Source of the DNA: Bacteroidales bacterium UBA4353
GTDB taxonomy: Bacteria; Bacteroidota; Bacteroidia; Bacteroidales; Paludibacteraceae
Direction: 5' to 3'
NCBI GenBank assembly: GCA_002394025.1
Contig: DGSV01000090.1
Location: forward strand, 1 to 33,259
Length of the DNA: 33,259 bases
Shown here in pieces: positions 16,801-25,965 of this stretch. Below the pieces are notes generated by a model. It did no database searches and was not told the DNA's origin. It saw only the letters and a list, made by a program, of their open reading frames with translations. Both the position numbers and the translations under genes were made by a program. The stretch's first letter is position 1. Every line of letters begins with the position of its first letter.

Positions 16801-19800
16801 GTGTTGCGCCTTTCTTTACATAGCCTGTTTGCAGCGAAGTGCCGTCATAGTTATTGAAGGTAACGCTGTAGGCTTCCGCAACCTCGTACTTGTACGGGTC
16901 TTCGCCCGTCAGCGGCAGTGCGTGGTAGTTAGCAGCGCAGTTAGCTTCAAGGTCAGTGCTGTGAACATAGTAGCCACCTTGAAGAGTAAAGGTTCCAGCT
17001 GTTTTTGCCAATTCTTTACTTTTTCCGCTAAACCTGCCGCCATTAATAGTTGCTTTGACAGACGCATTTTTTGTAAAGATAGCATATACATCAGTTGCTG
17101 CTCCTGTAGCGGTAGCAGTATAAGTACCGCTATTGATGGTAAATTTGGTGCTATAGTCCGAGAAGAGAGTATAGCAGTTGCTGTCATTGCCTGTGATGGT
17201 AGCAGTAACAATAGTATTGGAAAGCGTTGCTTGTCCTCCTCTCTGATATATACCACGCACATATCCGACACCAGTTGCAATGATAGAACCACCGGTCAGT
17301 GTAAGTGAACAATTAGTATTATACAGATACATACCATACGCATAAGTGTTTGCGCGTTTAGCCTCAATGGTGCCTGCTGACATCGAGATGGCAATCGTGT
17401 TGCTGTTTTTGTTATATATACCAATCGCCCGATTAGCAGTATTACTTGTAGTGTTTGTATTCTCAGCATAGATTGTGCCACCATCAATAGTCAGTGATCC
17501 TGCATCAAGGTTGATTACTGACATATAAACGGAGCTGCTTGCAATACGCGATATTTTGCCGTTTGTACCACTATCGCGTATCGTAACAGTCTTGCCGGAG
17601 GCACTTATTTTGAACACGCCTATATCCGTTGCATTGGTGCTTGAAATAGTCTTACCATTGAGGTCGATGGTCATGGCAGCAGATATGGTTATCTCGCTCG
17701 CTACAGACGCGTTTTGCAACATCGTTACCACAGCATTGGTTTTGCCGTTAGCAAAAGTGATAGCATCAGCAACAGAGGCATAGTAGGTAGTTGCGCCGCC
17801 GACGGTGACGGAAGCTACCGTCGGTGTGGTGCTATATGTAGCAGTATAAGTTTTTTCACCTGTTACTGCACTTACTGCCGGTGTCCACCCGCTATGAGTA
17901 TAGACATTTGTTGCATCGGCATCCTTGGTTGGTGTTTCGCCGTCGTAGGTAGGTGTTACGCCATACTCTACCAATGAACTCTTAAGTGGTGTGCCGTCTT
18001 CATTTTTCCATGTGATGGTATATGAGTTGAGCGAGCGTGTAAATACGGCTTCGATATTCGAGATATGACCTGTTACGGTAGCAGGTACATTGTTCCAACG
18101 CTCGAAGGTGTAGGTATATTGGGCATCAGCCGCAGCGGGCGTAGCGGTAATGGTTGTGCCATTGACTGTCAGCGTGTTGCCGTTTACAGTAACAGCCGAA
18201 CCACCCGGTATTCCTGTAACTGATGCGGGTGATACACTACCATAGCCTGCAGGACTAATGCCTATTGTTGTCATCGAATAAGTCTTGACAGATTTGTTGT
18301 AGTAAGCAGTATAGGTAGCATCGGTTATTACGGGGTTAACTACTGTTGCTGGACTCCAGTGGTCGAAGGTGTAAGAATACAATTCATCTTGGTAGTTGAG
18401 ACCGCTGGTGGCGCCGTCGAAGGTCGTCGGGAATGCCGTGCTCTCGCCATATTTCTTCTTGTCGCGGAGTATCACGAAGCCGTCTTCACGCTGGTATATG
18501 ACATCGAACTGCAGCAGCGTAGGCGTATACTGCGCCGTGAAAGTGATGTCGCCCTTGATAGCCGGCAGAGGTTCTCCGGCGCCGGCAGAACCGGCTTCCC
18601 AACCGTCGCCCGCAGGCCATGCCCAGCCGCAGAACTCGTAGGAGTTACGAGCGTCGTTGGGCTTGATGGGCGTCTGCCCGGTGTATGCAGGCACGGTGTT
18701 ATAGTCGATGGTCTGGTCCGCGTCGAGCGAGACGCCGTTATAGTTTTCGAACACAGCCGTGTATTGGCGCGGCGATTCGTCGAAGAGCGCGGTATATACC
18801 ATGCCGTCTTCGGTGACAGGCACTAACGTCGCCGGCGACCACTCGCGGAAGGTATAATCCGTGCTGACGGTCGATGCCATTGTCGGGTTGGCGGGGAAGG
18901 CTGACGGCGTCGCCTCGTAGGAGAACTTAGGAGCGTCAATGATGGTACCGTCCTGACGCTTGAAGAATACCTGATACTGAAGTTCCGTCTGCGCAAAAGT
19001 GGCGATATAGGACGTGTTACCTGTAACCACCGGCAGTGCGGCAGTGGTGCCGTATGTTGTGGAACCTTGCTGCCAACCTGTCCATTCGTAGGAGTATGCC
19101 GAGGTATTCGCACGGAAAGGCGTTACACCGCCATAGGTCGGACGAGTATTATAGTCCACCTCAGCCGTATAGAGCACATCTACCGCATTGTAGTTATAGA
19201 ACGTCACGTGGTATTTGCGCGTTACCCAAGTATAATTCGCTGTGTATGTAGCTGCGGCAGTTACAGTTGCCAATGAGGTGTTCCAACTGCTGAAGGTATA
19301 TACCTTATCAACCGACGGGGCTTTCTGGGGCAACGTATTGCCGGTTTTCTCTTTGTACTTGAGGTCAAAGAGAGCTTGCAGTTCCGCGCCCGTAGTACCG
19401 GCGTCAACAAGTCCTGCCCAGAGGTCGGTGTTGTCGTCGTTCTTGAAAGTGATGGTGTACTGATACTTGGTGGTGTTGAAATAAGCCGTGTAGGTTACGT
19501 TGCTTGTAGCACGCGGCAGGGTGGCGTTCTTGTCGTAGATATTACCCTCGGCGTCGCGCCAGCCTATCCAGTCATATTTCTCTATCGCTGTGGCTGTTTT
19601 CTTGGGGTTGGTGCCGAAGAACTGCGGTGAGGTGTTGAAACTATACTCGTCACCGTAGGTGCCATTGGTTATCTTCGTTCCGTCTTCGTTACGCCACGTT
19701 ACGGTAACCTTCTTGGGTTTCCAATAAGAGGAGGTGTTGTCGTAGTAGTAATAGGTGCCGTAGTTGTCGAAGTTCTCGTTGCTGGCAACGTAGTATGTTG

Positions 19801-22800
19801 TGCCGTCGATGACTTCGGGGGTCGGATTTACTTCCCACCATTTGCAGCTTGCGGACGTTCTTGCCGCCTCAGTATTGACGAACATACGGGTACCGTCCTC
19901 GCTCGGGTAAGCGTGGTTGGCATTGACAGCGCCCACTGCCACCCAGTCGGAGGGGTGGACATAGGTCTTGGTGTCACCTGTCTTGCGAGTTGTAAAGCAG
20001 CCATCTTCAGAAGCAAGTACCCATTCGTAGGTATCACCTGTGAGCGACTGCATATATACCCATGTATCGCCGGCAGATGTATTAGCAGATGTCGGTTTGG
20101 AATAGGTGCCGTCTTCGTTCTTGAGCCATGCGGGGTTAAGGGCTTTGCCCTCGTATGTACATTCTCCATTAAATCCACTACCTGACGATGCAATAACTTG
20201 AACGAGTGTTGTTTTTATTCCTGACTTGGATGTTGTAGTAGAACTCGGGGCTGAGATAGATGCTGGAGGGGCTGTTTCAAATAGTATTTTACCTGCGTTT
20301 TCACGAGTGGAATATATATTTGCTCCCGCAGCAGTTGTATATAATCTACCTTTAACATCTATCAATCCTTCAACTAATATTTTCGCATCAGGTAATTTAG
20401 TATTTGCATTAGTTCCTACAGCACGTGGATTAACCTTCCAACTTGGAGAATAAACGCTTGTATAGTAATATCTCACATACTTGCTCCTATCATCTTGATC
20501 ATAAACATATATATACTTACCAGAGGGTATATTAAGGATTGCTTCCTTTTTGACAATTATCTCACAGCCGGGTAGAATACAAATATCATTGTTCAAATTG
20601 ATTGTTCCCTCATTTGCTATGATAGTAAAATTACCGGTAATAGGAAGAACAAAATTTTTTGAATCCATATCTACATTATAGAAACCGAGATTCATCGCAA
20701 TCCTCATATTTCCGACAGATGCACCGCTATTCAACGTCCACTCAAGTCTGTCTGTGTCCGCATTATATTTCTTCTTTACCCAAGTATCTGCTCCGGCTGT
20801 CGCAGGATCCATTAAAAATAAAGCATCACTTGTACCTACCATATTTACCGGGTCCGTATGATAAGGGCTACTACTCAATTGAGTTCCACTAAGTGCTATA
20901 GCCGTTGCGCCCGGTCGATAGGTTATTTCTGATTCTATGTTTTGGAAGAAATAATCATTTAGCAGGAATACACCTTTACCATTCAATCCGTTTGTATTTC
21001 CATTCATAGCGTATGCTATCGCACCTCCGCGCCAGTCGCCCATCTGGAAATCCTCATACATAGTGGCACCATTCTTGGCATTGATAGTACCCTCACCGGT
21101 AATATACCCCCAAGCATAGATGAACGCGCCGGACTCAAGGTCTATGTGCGAGCCTTCGTCCAGATAAAGCCAGCCATAAGGACCGCCTACTATACCTGTT
21201 GCAGTAGAGGAAACAATATAGGTGGTACTACTTGCTTCTATTTTTCCGAACACGGTCATGTTCACTCCATTTGCAAAAGTCAGTTTGTATGCCGGAGCAA
21301 CCGTTCCTTTTTCTGTTACCCATTTGGGAGAAGCCCCATTGATAGCAGTCTGACCGGATTGGTACGGAATGAGCAGTGTTGTATTTGCCGGCAAAACATA
21401 ATCGCCCTTGGCGAGGGTGTAGTTGGCAATCATGATGATGGTCCAAGTTTGTGTCGGGGCTGCATTGACTACCTGCAACGCCTCTTCGAGCGAAGCGTAG
21501 GATGTGCTGTTCTCTTTTATCTTGCAGACATACTCACCGGTCATGTTGTCCGTTACGCGCCAACGGTAACCCTCGGTATATTCCGGCGTGCCGGATTTGA
21601 CGGCTACCTTATTCATGCCCTCGCCGAGCTTCACATCAAGGTTCTCATCCTTGACATAATAACCGCCGTTGAGCACGAAATATCCCGGTTCACCGGCAGG
21701 ACTGACATCAGCGTAAGTACTTGTTGCCGTGCCTTTGAACTTACCTCCGTTGATGATACATGTCGGTATGCCCGTCGCTTCACCTTGCAGCACGGGATCT
21801 GCAACACCGACTGCGTATGCAGTTGTACCGGAAGCGGTGGCGGTATATTTGCCACCGTTGATGATGGCTGTTGCGGCATTGGCGTAGTCGCCCGGACGGT
21901 ATGAACTATTTGTTGTGGCTGTGATAGCACGTTTGGTAGCATTGAGGTATATGCCGTAGGCTGAGTTGCCACTTGTTGCTTTGACTGTTACATCATTGCC
22001 ATCTTCTAAAACGTAATTACCATGTCTGTCCAGACCATGCGTGGCATCTATAGCCACTTGTCCGTGTAAACCATAAGCGGTGGCAGTGGCTGTTACATCT
22101 ATTTTGGTGTCCTTTACCGTTACTTTTGCATCATTTGCAGCCAAGGCTAAGATGCCATAGCCTTCGTTTGTTTTTGGCGTTACCGTAATATCGCATCCGT
22201 CAACCAAAGTCTCGCCTTGTGTATAAATACCACACGCAGCAGTAGTGCCATTAGTCTTTGAAATTATGGTTGCATTCTTCACTGTCAGTTCTGGTATAGC
22301 GATTGAATCAAGCATCACATCTTGTGAGCCGATTGCATAAATACCGTAAGCAGTGGTGGTAGCCGCTGTTGCACGGATAGTACCGCCATTGATAGTCGCC
22401 TTACCTGCGATGGCTATACCGACGCTGTCGCGGCTTTCTCTGGTACATGGGAACACCTGACGATAGTATTCAGCCGTTGTGGCAGCTGCCCATTTATTGC
22501 TTGTACTATCAGTATGGAAACCTGCCCAAGTGTGCAATTTGTTGGTAGCATTGACAAACACACCGCGTGCTTCTGTAGCAGTACGGGTAGTAGCAGTGAT
22601 GTCGCAGTTGTTGAGTTCCAACTCACCTGCGTATGCAAAACCTGTCTGGGCTTGATTACCTGCCGGGATACTACAATCTGCCATTGCGCCATAGGCGTTA
22701 CCTGTAGCCGAAGCAGTGACAGTAACACCTGTGGCTGTCAGTTTACCGCTTATTGCATATAAGCCTTGTGCGATTGTGGTAGTAGCGTATGCCTCAAAGG

Positions 22801-25654
22801 TACCGCCGTCAATGGTAGTATAACCGCCGCTGGACACTGCACGAGCAGTAGTTGTTGTAGAAGTAGCCTTGAAAGTTCCGCCGTGAATAATAAGAATTGG
22901 ATAAGCCTCAGCGTTACCGCCAAGTTTGCGGTTTGCTGCCACGGTTGTCTCATCGGAATAAATGGTTTTGGCTCTTACTGAAGAAGCAGCACCATACGCA
23001 GATGTTGTCTTACTTAGAGAGGTAAATGTACCACTGTTAATAGTAGCTTTACCTGCTACTGCATATTCGCCGTGATAGATGGGTGCGGTAGTCGTATTGG
23101 CATCTTTGAATATAGTAGTAGATGTTGCATACACGTACACCGGCGCCGGTGAAGTCGTGTTCAACGATTCGCTATATATATCGCAGTTGGTAATTTCAAC
23201 ATCGCCAGCGTAGCAGCCGCCGTTTGTGGTGTTGATGCCCGCCCAAGCAGATACTCCGTACGCGCAAACATACGCCTTGGAGGTGATTTTACAGTTCTTG
23301 ACTTGAACCACATGGTGAGTATTATCGTATGAGTTATAATTACCCAAAACATACACACCATAACTATATTGTGTACCGCTGGTTACATTGATTTCGCCAC
23401 CGGTGATAGAGCCTGTAGCAGATGCCTTTTGCGATAAAGATCCATCGGTTGCCGTTTTGCCGGATGCTACCTCTTTTGCGGCTGCATTGAACATAACACC
23501 ATAGTTCGGGTAGTTGCCGTTGTAAGTACGGTCATTGGTTACATTAATAGTACCACCGGTCATATTAAGAATGCCGGCATAACAACTTGTAGCGGTTGCA
23601 CTTGCTGATGGATCCAGACGGATACCATAGCCGTTCCCATTGTATTTATTTTGAGTAGCAGTAGCAGCATAGCGGGCATCCACCATATCTGTCGTTACAT
23701 GCGTGTTGATAGTACCACCTGAGAAGTTCACTTTGCCATAAGCATAAACGCCTATGATATTATATGGTCCTTCGGTATATATTTCGCCACCTGTGATGTT
23801 CAGCACGGATGTACCTGCTTTGTTGGTAGCAGCAGTACTTGCTTGCACTATGCCATAAACCGAACGCGTACCGTATGCCTCTACGCGTCCGCCGTTGATA
23901 TTAACGGTAGAGCCGGCAATCTGATGGATGACTCGAGCCGAGCAGGACGCATATTTGGCTACTCCCAAGTCTGCATTGGCCGCCGAAGCATATTGCCCAA
24001 GGTTATTAACTGCAATCGTACCGCTCTGAAGGGTCAGTGTTGCACCTGCCTTATTGACAAAAATTGTACGTATTTCGCTGTTGCGTGCTATCTCGTTGAT
24101 AATCTTACCGCCCGTCTTTGAATCTTTGATCGTTACCGCTACTGCAGCAGTGATGGTTAAGACACCTACTGAAGCGGCATTCACCGCAGCACGCAGTTCC
24201 TTACCATTGAGGTCAATGGTCATTGCCTTTGAGATATTATTGGTAGCGGTGATTGTGCCGAGATTTATGTTACGGAGCAGTTTGAGCGTACAGCCTGCAC
24301 TTGCGTTGGCAGCTGTAAGACCAGCTGCAAAAGTTGCATACTCTGTAGTAACACCGGCAGCAGTAGTTACGCTGACATCATTGGTAGCCTCCTGCTCATT
24401 ATGGCCTGCGAGTGTTACCGACTTGCTGCCGTAGGTGGCATCAGTACCGCCGATGGCAGCATTAACCTTGAGGGTGAGGGTCGCGGTATGGTCGCCGGCT
24501 TGTTTATTGCCGTTATAGGTATAGTTGACAGTCAGTTTGCCGTTGGCATAGGACATCGAGTTAAATGTAAAATGGATAGCATCCGCACCTGTGATGACTG
24601 GTGTATCGAAGTTATCAATGCCGTCAACATACTCCACGTCGAACACTGCCGTTTTCTGCACGCCTGCCTGCGTGGCGTCCGAGGCACTGAATGTCGTATA
24701 AACATCCTCCGCAGAGCCTCCTAAAATTTTCGCATCAGGGTAACTGGCGGTGATGGTACATGTCTTCGCGGTACTTCCCGAGGCTTTTGATTGCAGCGAA
24801 AGAGTTACAGACTGGGTGCGGTTGACTCCGCCGTACGTACCATCACCCGAAAACACATAATCAACCGCAATATGAGTGGCATCCACGCGTCTCCACTTGG
24901 AAATATTGAATTTTCCTGACGCACCATTGGCGGGGGTATAAACAAAATCCTCGAGTTTATTATTCTTTGTGGTAGTAAAAGTCAGCGTTCTGTCGGCTTC
25001 TGATTGAGGATACGTTACTGTGTTATCGTCAAGTGCAAATGAGATATTTGACGGAGCAGCAGTAACCTCAATGGGTATGATATGAGCATAGCGAGTACCG
25101 AAATTAGTGGTTACAGTCTTATTTTGATCACTAGTATAAGCAATCTTTAATGATTCAGAATATGAATTATCAGATGATTTTTTTGTACCTCCTTGGTTAG
25201 CAGCATCGTACCAGCCTTCCGTATTATATCCCAATTCGGGGGTCGCGGTAAATGTCACCGCATTGGTATGAATAGCATCTAACGTATTGTGGTTAGATGA
25301 TTGTTGGTCGGACGTAGTATATCCGCAATTCCAATTGACGGTAACCACTCCATTAGCATCAGTTGAAGAAGAAGAGTTTGTATTAGTTCCGCTTGCTGAA
25401 ACAGTTCCGTGACCTTCCACTTGAGCTTTCACCGTTCCGTAGTCTATTGTGTTATGATAAGTAGTACTACAAGACCCTGTTGTCCAGTGGCTGCGGCGGC
25501 GTCCGGAAGAGGCGCTGACGGAATCGTTGGCGGCGGTTAAGTCGTCATCATCAACCTGAGTGAAAGACATGCTCAATGTCATAAATACACTGATAGTCAG
25601 CACCGCTGACAATGCCGTCAGCAGCTTACTGCTCAATGTCGAAATCTTACTCAT
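13856..25654 (-). CDS. Giant (3932-residue) T9SS surface protein with beta-helix and InlB-type repeats
   Basis: An uninterrupted 11.8-kb gene. Approximate map by residue: 1-31 signal peptide; 32-200 Ser/Thr-rich beta domain with several Cys and W-T-T-G-S; 210-450 Ig-like repeats; 450-1470 a long right-handed beta-helix, opening with T-I-D-L-N-G-K-E-L and with coils marked by I-N-G-G-T-F or I-T-G-G-E-I steps and recurring A-Y-G-[IV] steps; 1470-1970 further beta-rich segments; 1980-2620 at least seven InlB/Listeria-Bacteroides-type repeats (for example T-I-T-W-K-N-E-D-G-T, then Y-T-A-T-Y); 2630-2900 second beta-helix; one InlB repeat; 2990-3240 third beta-helix; one InlB repeat; 3330-3850 other beta domains; 3850-3932 type A T9SS sorting domain (Y-D-A-A-G-R-L-I-S, then L-Y-I-I-R-L). 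It is presumably a surface adhesin; no catalytic motif was recognised and the ligand is unknown. Near-identical internal duplications show recent repeat expansion. Confidence 0.9.
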   Translation of the reverse strand: MSKISTLSSKLLTALSAVLTISVFMTLSMSFTQVDDDDLTAANDSVSASSGRRRSHWTTGSCSTTYHNTIDYGTVKAQVEGHGTVSASGTNTNSSSSTDANGVVTVNWNCGYTTSDQQSSNHNTLDAIHTNAVTFTATPELGYNTEGWYDAANQGGTKKSSDNSYSESLKIAYTSDQNKTVTTNFGTRYAHIIPIEVTAAPSNISFALDDNTVTYPQSEADRTLTFTTTKNNKLEDFVYTPANGASGKFNISKWRRVDATHIAVDYVFSGDGTYGGVNRTQSVTLSLQSKASGSTAKTCTITASYPDAKILGGSAEDVYTTFSASDATQAGVQKTAVFDVEYVDGIDNFDTPVITGADAIHFTFNSMSYANGKLTVNYTYNGNKQAGDHTATLTLKVNAAIGGTDATYGSKSVTLAGHNEQEATNDVSVTTAAGVTTEYATFAAGLTAANASAGCTLKLLRNINLGTITATNNISKAMTIDLNGKELRAAVNAASVGVLTITAAVAVTIKDSKTGGKIINEIARNSEIRTIFVNKAGATLTLQSGTIAVNNLGQYASAANADLGVAKYASCSARVIHQIAGSTVNINGGRVEAYGTRSVYGIVQASTAATNKAGTSVLNITGGEIYTEGPYNIIGVYAYGKVNFSGGTINTHVTTDMVDARYAATATQNKYNGNGYGIRLDPSASATATSCYAGILNMTGGTINVTNDRTYNGNYPNYGVMFNAAAKEVASGKTATDGSLSQKASATGSITGGEINVTSGTQYSYGVYVLGNYNSYDNTHHVVQVKNCKITSKAYVCAYGVSAWAGINTTNGGCYAGDVEITNCDIYSESLNTTSPAPVYVYATSTTIFKDANTTTAPIYHGEYAVAGKATINSGTFTSLSKTTSAYGAASSVRAKTIYSDETTVAANRKLGGNAEAYPILIIHGGTFKATSTTTTARAVSSGGYTTIDGGTFEAYATTTIAQGLYAISGKLTATGVTVTASATGNAYGAMADCSIPAGNQAQTGFAYAGELELNNCDITATTRTATEARGVFVNATNKLHTWAGFHTDSTSNKWAAATTAEYYRQVFPCTRESRDSVGIAIAGKATINGGTIRATAATTTAYGIYAIGSQDVMLDSIAIPELTVKNATIISKTNGTTAACGIYTQGETLVDGCDITVTPKTNEGYGILALAANDAKVTVKDTKIDVTATATAYGLHGQVAIDATHGLDRHGNYVLEDGNDVTVKATSGNSAYGIYLNATKRAITATTNSSYRPGDYANAATAIINGGKYTATASGTTAYAVGVADPVLQGEATGIPTCIINGGKFKGTATSTYADVSPAGEPGYFVLNGGYYVKDENLDVKLGEGMNKVAVKSGTPEYTEGYRWRVTDNMTGEYVCKIKENSTSYASLEEALQVVNAAPTQTWTIIMIANYTLAKGDYVLPANTTLLIPYQSGQTAINGASPKWVTEKGTVAPAYKLTFANGVNMTVFGKIEASSTTYIVSSTATGIVGGPYGWLYLDEGSHIDLESGAFIYAWGYITGEGTINAKNGATMYEDFQMGDWRGGAIAYAMNGNTNGLNGKGVFLLNDYFFQNIESEITYRPGATAIALSGTQLSSSPYHTDPVNMVGTSDALFLMDPATAGADTWVKKKYNADTDRLEWTLNSGASVGNMRIAMNLGFYNVDMDSKNFVLPITGNFTIIANEGTINLNNDICILPGCEIIVKKEAILNIPSGKYIYVYDQDDRSKYVRYYYTSVYSPSWKVNPRAVGTNANTKLPDAKILVEGLIDVKGRLYTTAAGANIYSTRENAGKILFETAPPASISAPSSTTTSKSGIKTTLVQVIASSGSGFNGECTYEGKALNPAWLKNEDGTYSKPTSANTSAGDTWVYMQSLTGDTYEWVLASEDGCFTTRKTGDTKTYVHPSDWVAVGAVNANHAYPSEDGTRMFVNTEAARTSASCKWWEVNPTPEVIDGTTYYVASNENFDNYGTYYYYDNTSSYWKPKKVTVTWRNEDGTKITNGTYGDEYSFNTSPQFFGTNPKKTATAIEKYDWIGWRDAEGNIYDKNATLPRATSNVTYTAYFNTTKYQYTITFKNDDNTDLWAGLVDAGTTGAELQALFDLKYKEKTGNTLPQKAPSVDKVYTFSSWNTSLATVTAAATYTANYTWVTRKYHVTFYNYNAVDVLYTAEVDYNTRPTYGGVTPFRANTSAYSYEWTGWQQGSTTYGTTAALPVVTGNTSYIATFAQTELQYQVFFKRQDGTIIDAPKFSYEATPSAFPANPTMASTVSTDYTFREWSPATLVPVTEDGMVYTALFDESPRQYTAVFENYNGVSLDADQTIDYNTVPAYTGQTPIKPNDARNSYEFCGWAWPAGDGWEAGSAGAGEPLPAIKGDITFTAQYTPTLLQFDVIYQREDGFVILRDKKKYGESTAFPTTFDGATSGLNYQDELYSYTFDHWSPATVVNPVITDATYTAYYNKSVKTYSMTTIGISPAGYGSVSPASVTGIPGGSAVTVNGNTLTVNGTTITATPAAADAQYTYTFERWNNVPATVTGHISNIEAVFTRSLNSYTITWKNEDGTPLKSSLVEYGVTPTYDGETPTKDADATNVYTHSGWTPAVSAVTGEKTYTATYSTTPTVASVTVGGATTYYASVADAITFANGKTNAVVTMLQNASVASEITISAAMTIDLNGKTISSTNATDIGVFKISASGKTVTIRDSGTNGKISRIASSSVYMSVINLDAGSLTIDGGTIYAENTNTTSNTANRAIGIYNKNSNTIAISMSAGTIEAKRANTYAYGMYLYNTNCSLTLTGGSIIATGVGYVRGIYQRGGQATLSNTIVTATITGNDSNCYTLFSDYSTKFTINSGTYTATATGAATDVYAIFTKNASVKATINGGRFSGKSKELAKTAGTFTLQGGYYVHSTDLEANCAANYHALPLTGEDPYKYEVAEAYSVTFNNYDGTSLQTGYVKKGATPVYGGVTPAKATDAEYAYTFSGWTPAVSAVTGEKTYTATYSTTPTVASVTAGSTTMYFETIDKAFSAANTSTTYEPTITLLRDATTTTTSYISYAGEKNCTFDLNGHTLSSTTAQALLFINKEGITFTITDLTESKSGTLHQQSTSTDNRWCVYVAQGNLIMDAGTVFLQSKATQFNEGIRIDPKASTFTMNGGKVHVVTSDGKPACGIVSRGVAVINGGEIQVEASGAGYGIEARVKGTDIGNVTVNGGKFLVTGATAACAYKSAANATLKLQGGYYNSNTDLEANCAANYHVLPLTGEDPYKYEVAEAYSVTFNNYNGTSLQTGYVKKDATPVYGGATPTKPEDAQYTYTFNGWDQEPTAVTGDATYTAQYSSTPKQIGDALDIVDWTDDAIVLNMNGYSSNLSSNKTGWQIKYGDASYDKDDRAADRTLSIPVSGLTPDATIVLKGVDANGTVESYHTYTVPHIYNSSATLSGTDENSVLFVRGGTLTVGSNTTVKAIYVAPGAELKINSGATLTVDKLVLRTRAFQSAVLTDEGTLNAANLYYSRIVSDNSTAYPIAFPFDITIANTIFSNGKPAVHGSHYALLEYDAASRAENGMIGNWHRTTGATMLKNHGYDLLSTSKYYYEILFPVTAEAYNARPADNAEVAVSNPSGSATIYDQGWNFLCSPYTTIFNTGLSDGVDPSEALKITKIFSDNKTYKQLALEQIEPATAFYYQATGSESYLTFTNGKLSLRSPRRSQNGVSSVQTQWLRLRYSGLYVDPSDESLSDETSIYLHPTKFTPDYERGYDLVKMSKTAPMPVIYSSVSCGDLAFAALPDDAAHQPIPLTVYNPAQGDMVFTLDSNRYLTRLEHVYLIDAFSGEQVDLLHDSYAYFAGTAGTISGRFFLQAVLRSTQHGGTTTDLTPGASRLWTAQGAVKNITVSGVLHGDTLRCYDAAGRLISQTRGSEAQQGTLNITVPAAGLYIIRLNNQTQKVIVK
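15786..16965. repeat. Intragenic direct duplication (about 180 bp, copies 1.0 kb apart)
   Basis: 15786-15965 and 16786-16965 are nearly identical at DNA level, differing mostly by single third-position changes. They encode the segment running from the last beta-helix rungs (D-L-E-A-N-C-A-A-N-Y-H) into an InlB-type repeat. The matching distance shows a duplicated module of one beta-helix plus one InlB repeat. Confidence 0.85.
16653..17893. repeat. Intragenic direct duplication (about 90 bp, copies 1.15 kb apart)
   Basis: 16653-16743 and 17805-17893 are almost identical (three or four differences). They encode the end of an InlB-type repeat and the junction to the next beta-helix (A-V-S-A-V-T-G-E-K-T-Y-T-A-T-Y-S). 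Together with the 180-bp pair this outlines tandem amplification of a beta-helix/InlB cassette. Confidence 0.85.
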
Positions 25655-25888
25655 ATTTTCGTAAGTTAATATTTTTGAAGTTCTTATAAAAAAAATTCTA
25701 ATGACTTAAAAAGAATCAAATCGGCACAATACAATCATAAGCGACATGGCAATATGCGCAACTGAAGATTGGCACAGGAAAAGAAAAAAGGGAACTACAA
25801 CATCATATTTCATGCCTGTAAATCACCTAAAAACTAATACCTTACAAACTATACCGCAGAATGCGGAAAAAGCGAAATTACAGCGATG
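25655..25888 (-). other. Long 5' untranslated leader of the giant gene
   Basis: About 225 bases separate the predicted transcription start (near 25882) from the ATG at 25654. I see no ORF with coding character, no clear riboswitch and no strong Shine-Dalgarno. It is A-rich in its first-transcribed third and has a short hairpin-capable stretch near 25855-25868 (CCGCA-GAA-TGCGG). Confidence 0.5.
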
Positions 25889-25919
25889 CAAAGTTACGAA
25901 AATATATTAATACAGCAAA
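25889..25919 (-). promoter_or_regulatory. Promoter of the giant surface protein gene
   Basis: On the minus strand, TTTG (25916-25919), exactly 19 bases, then TAACTTTG (25889-25896): a perfect match to the Bacteroidetes sigma consensus. Confidence 0.75.
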
Positions 25920-25965
25920 GACTTGTGACAATTTTGTATTATTTCATACCGATTTGACAATCATA

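Noticed and set aside
13940..24724. Many plus-strand open frames of 60-250 codons opposite the giant gene (for example 13940-14596 and 21146-21904)
   Set aside because: They are shadows of a long repetitive, low-stop-codon minus-strand gene; none has a recognisable domain or signal.
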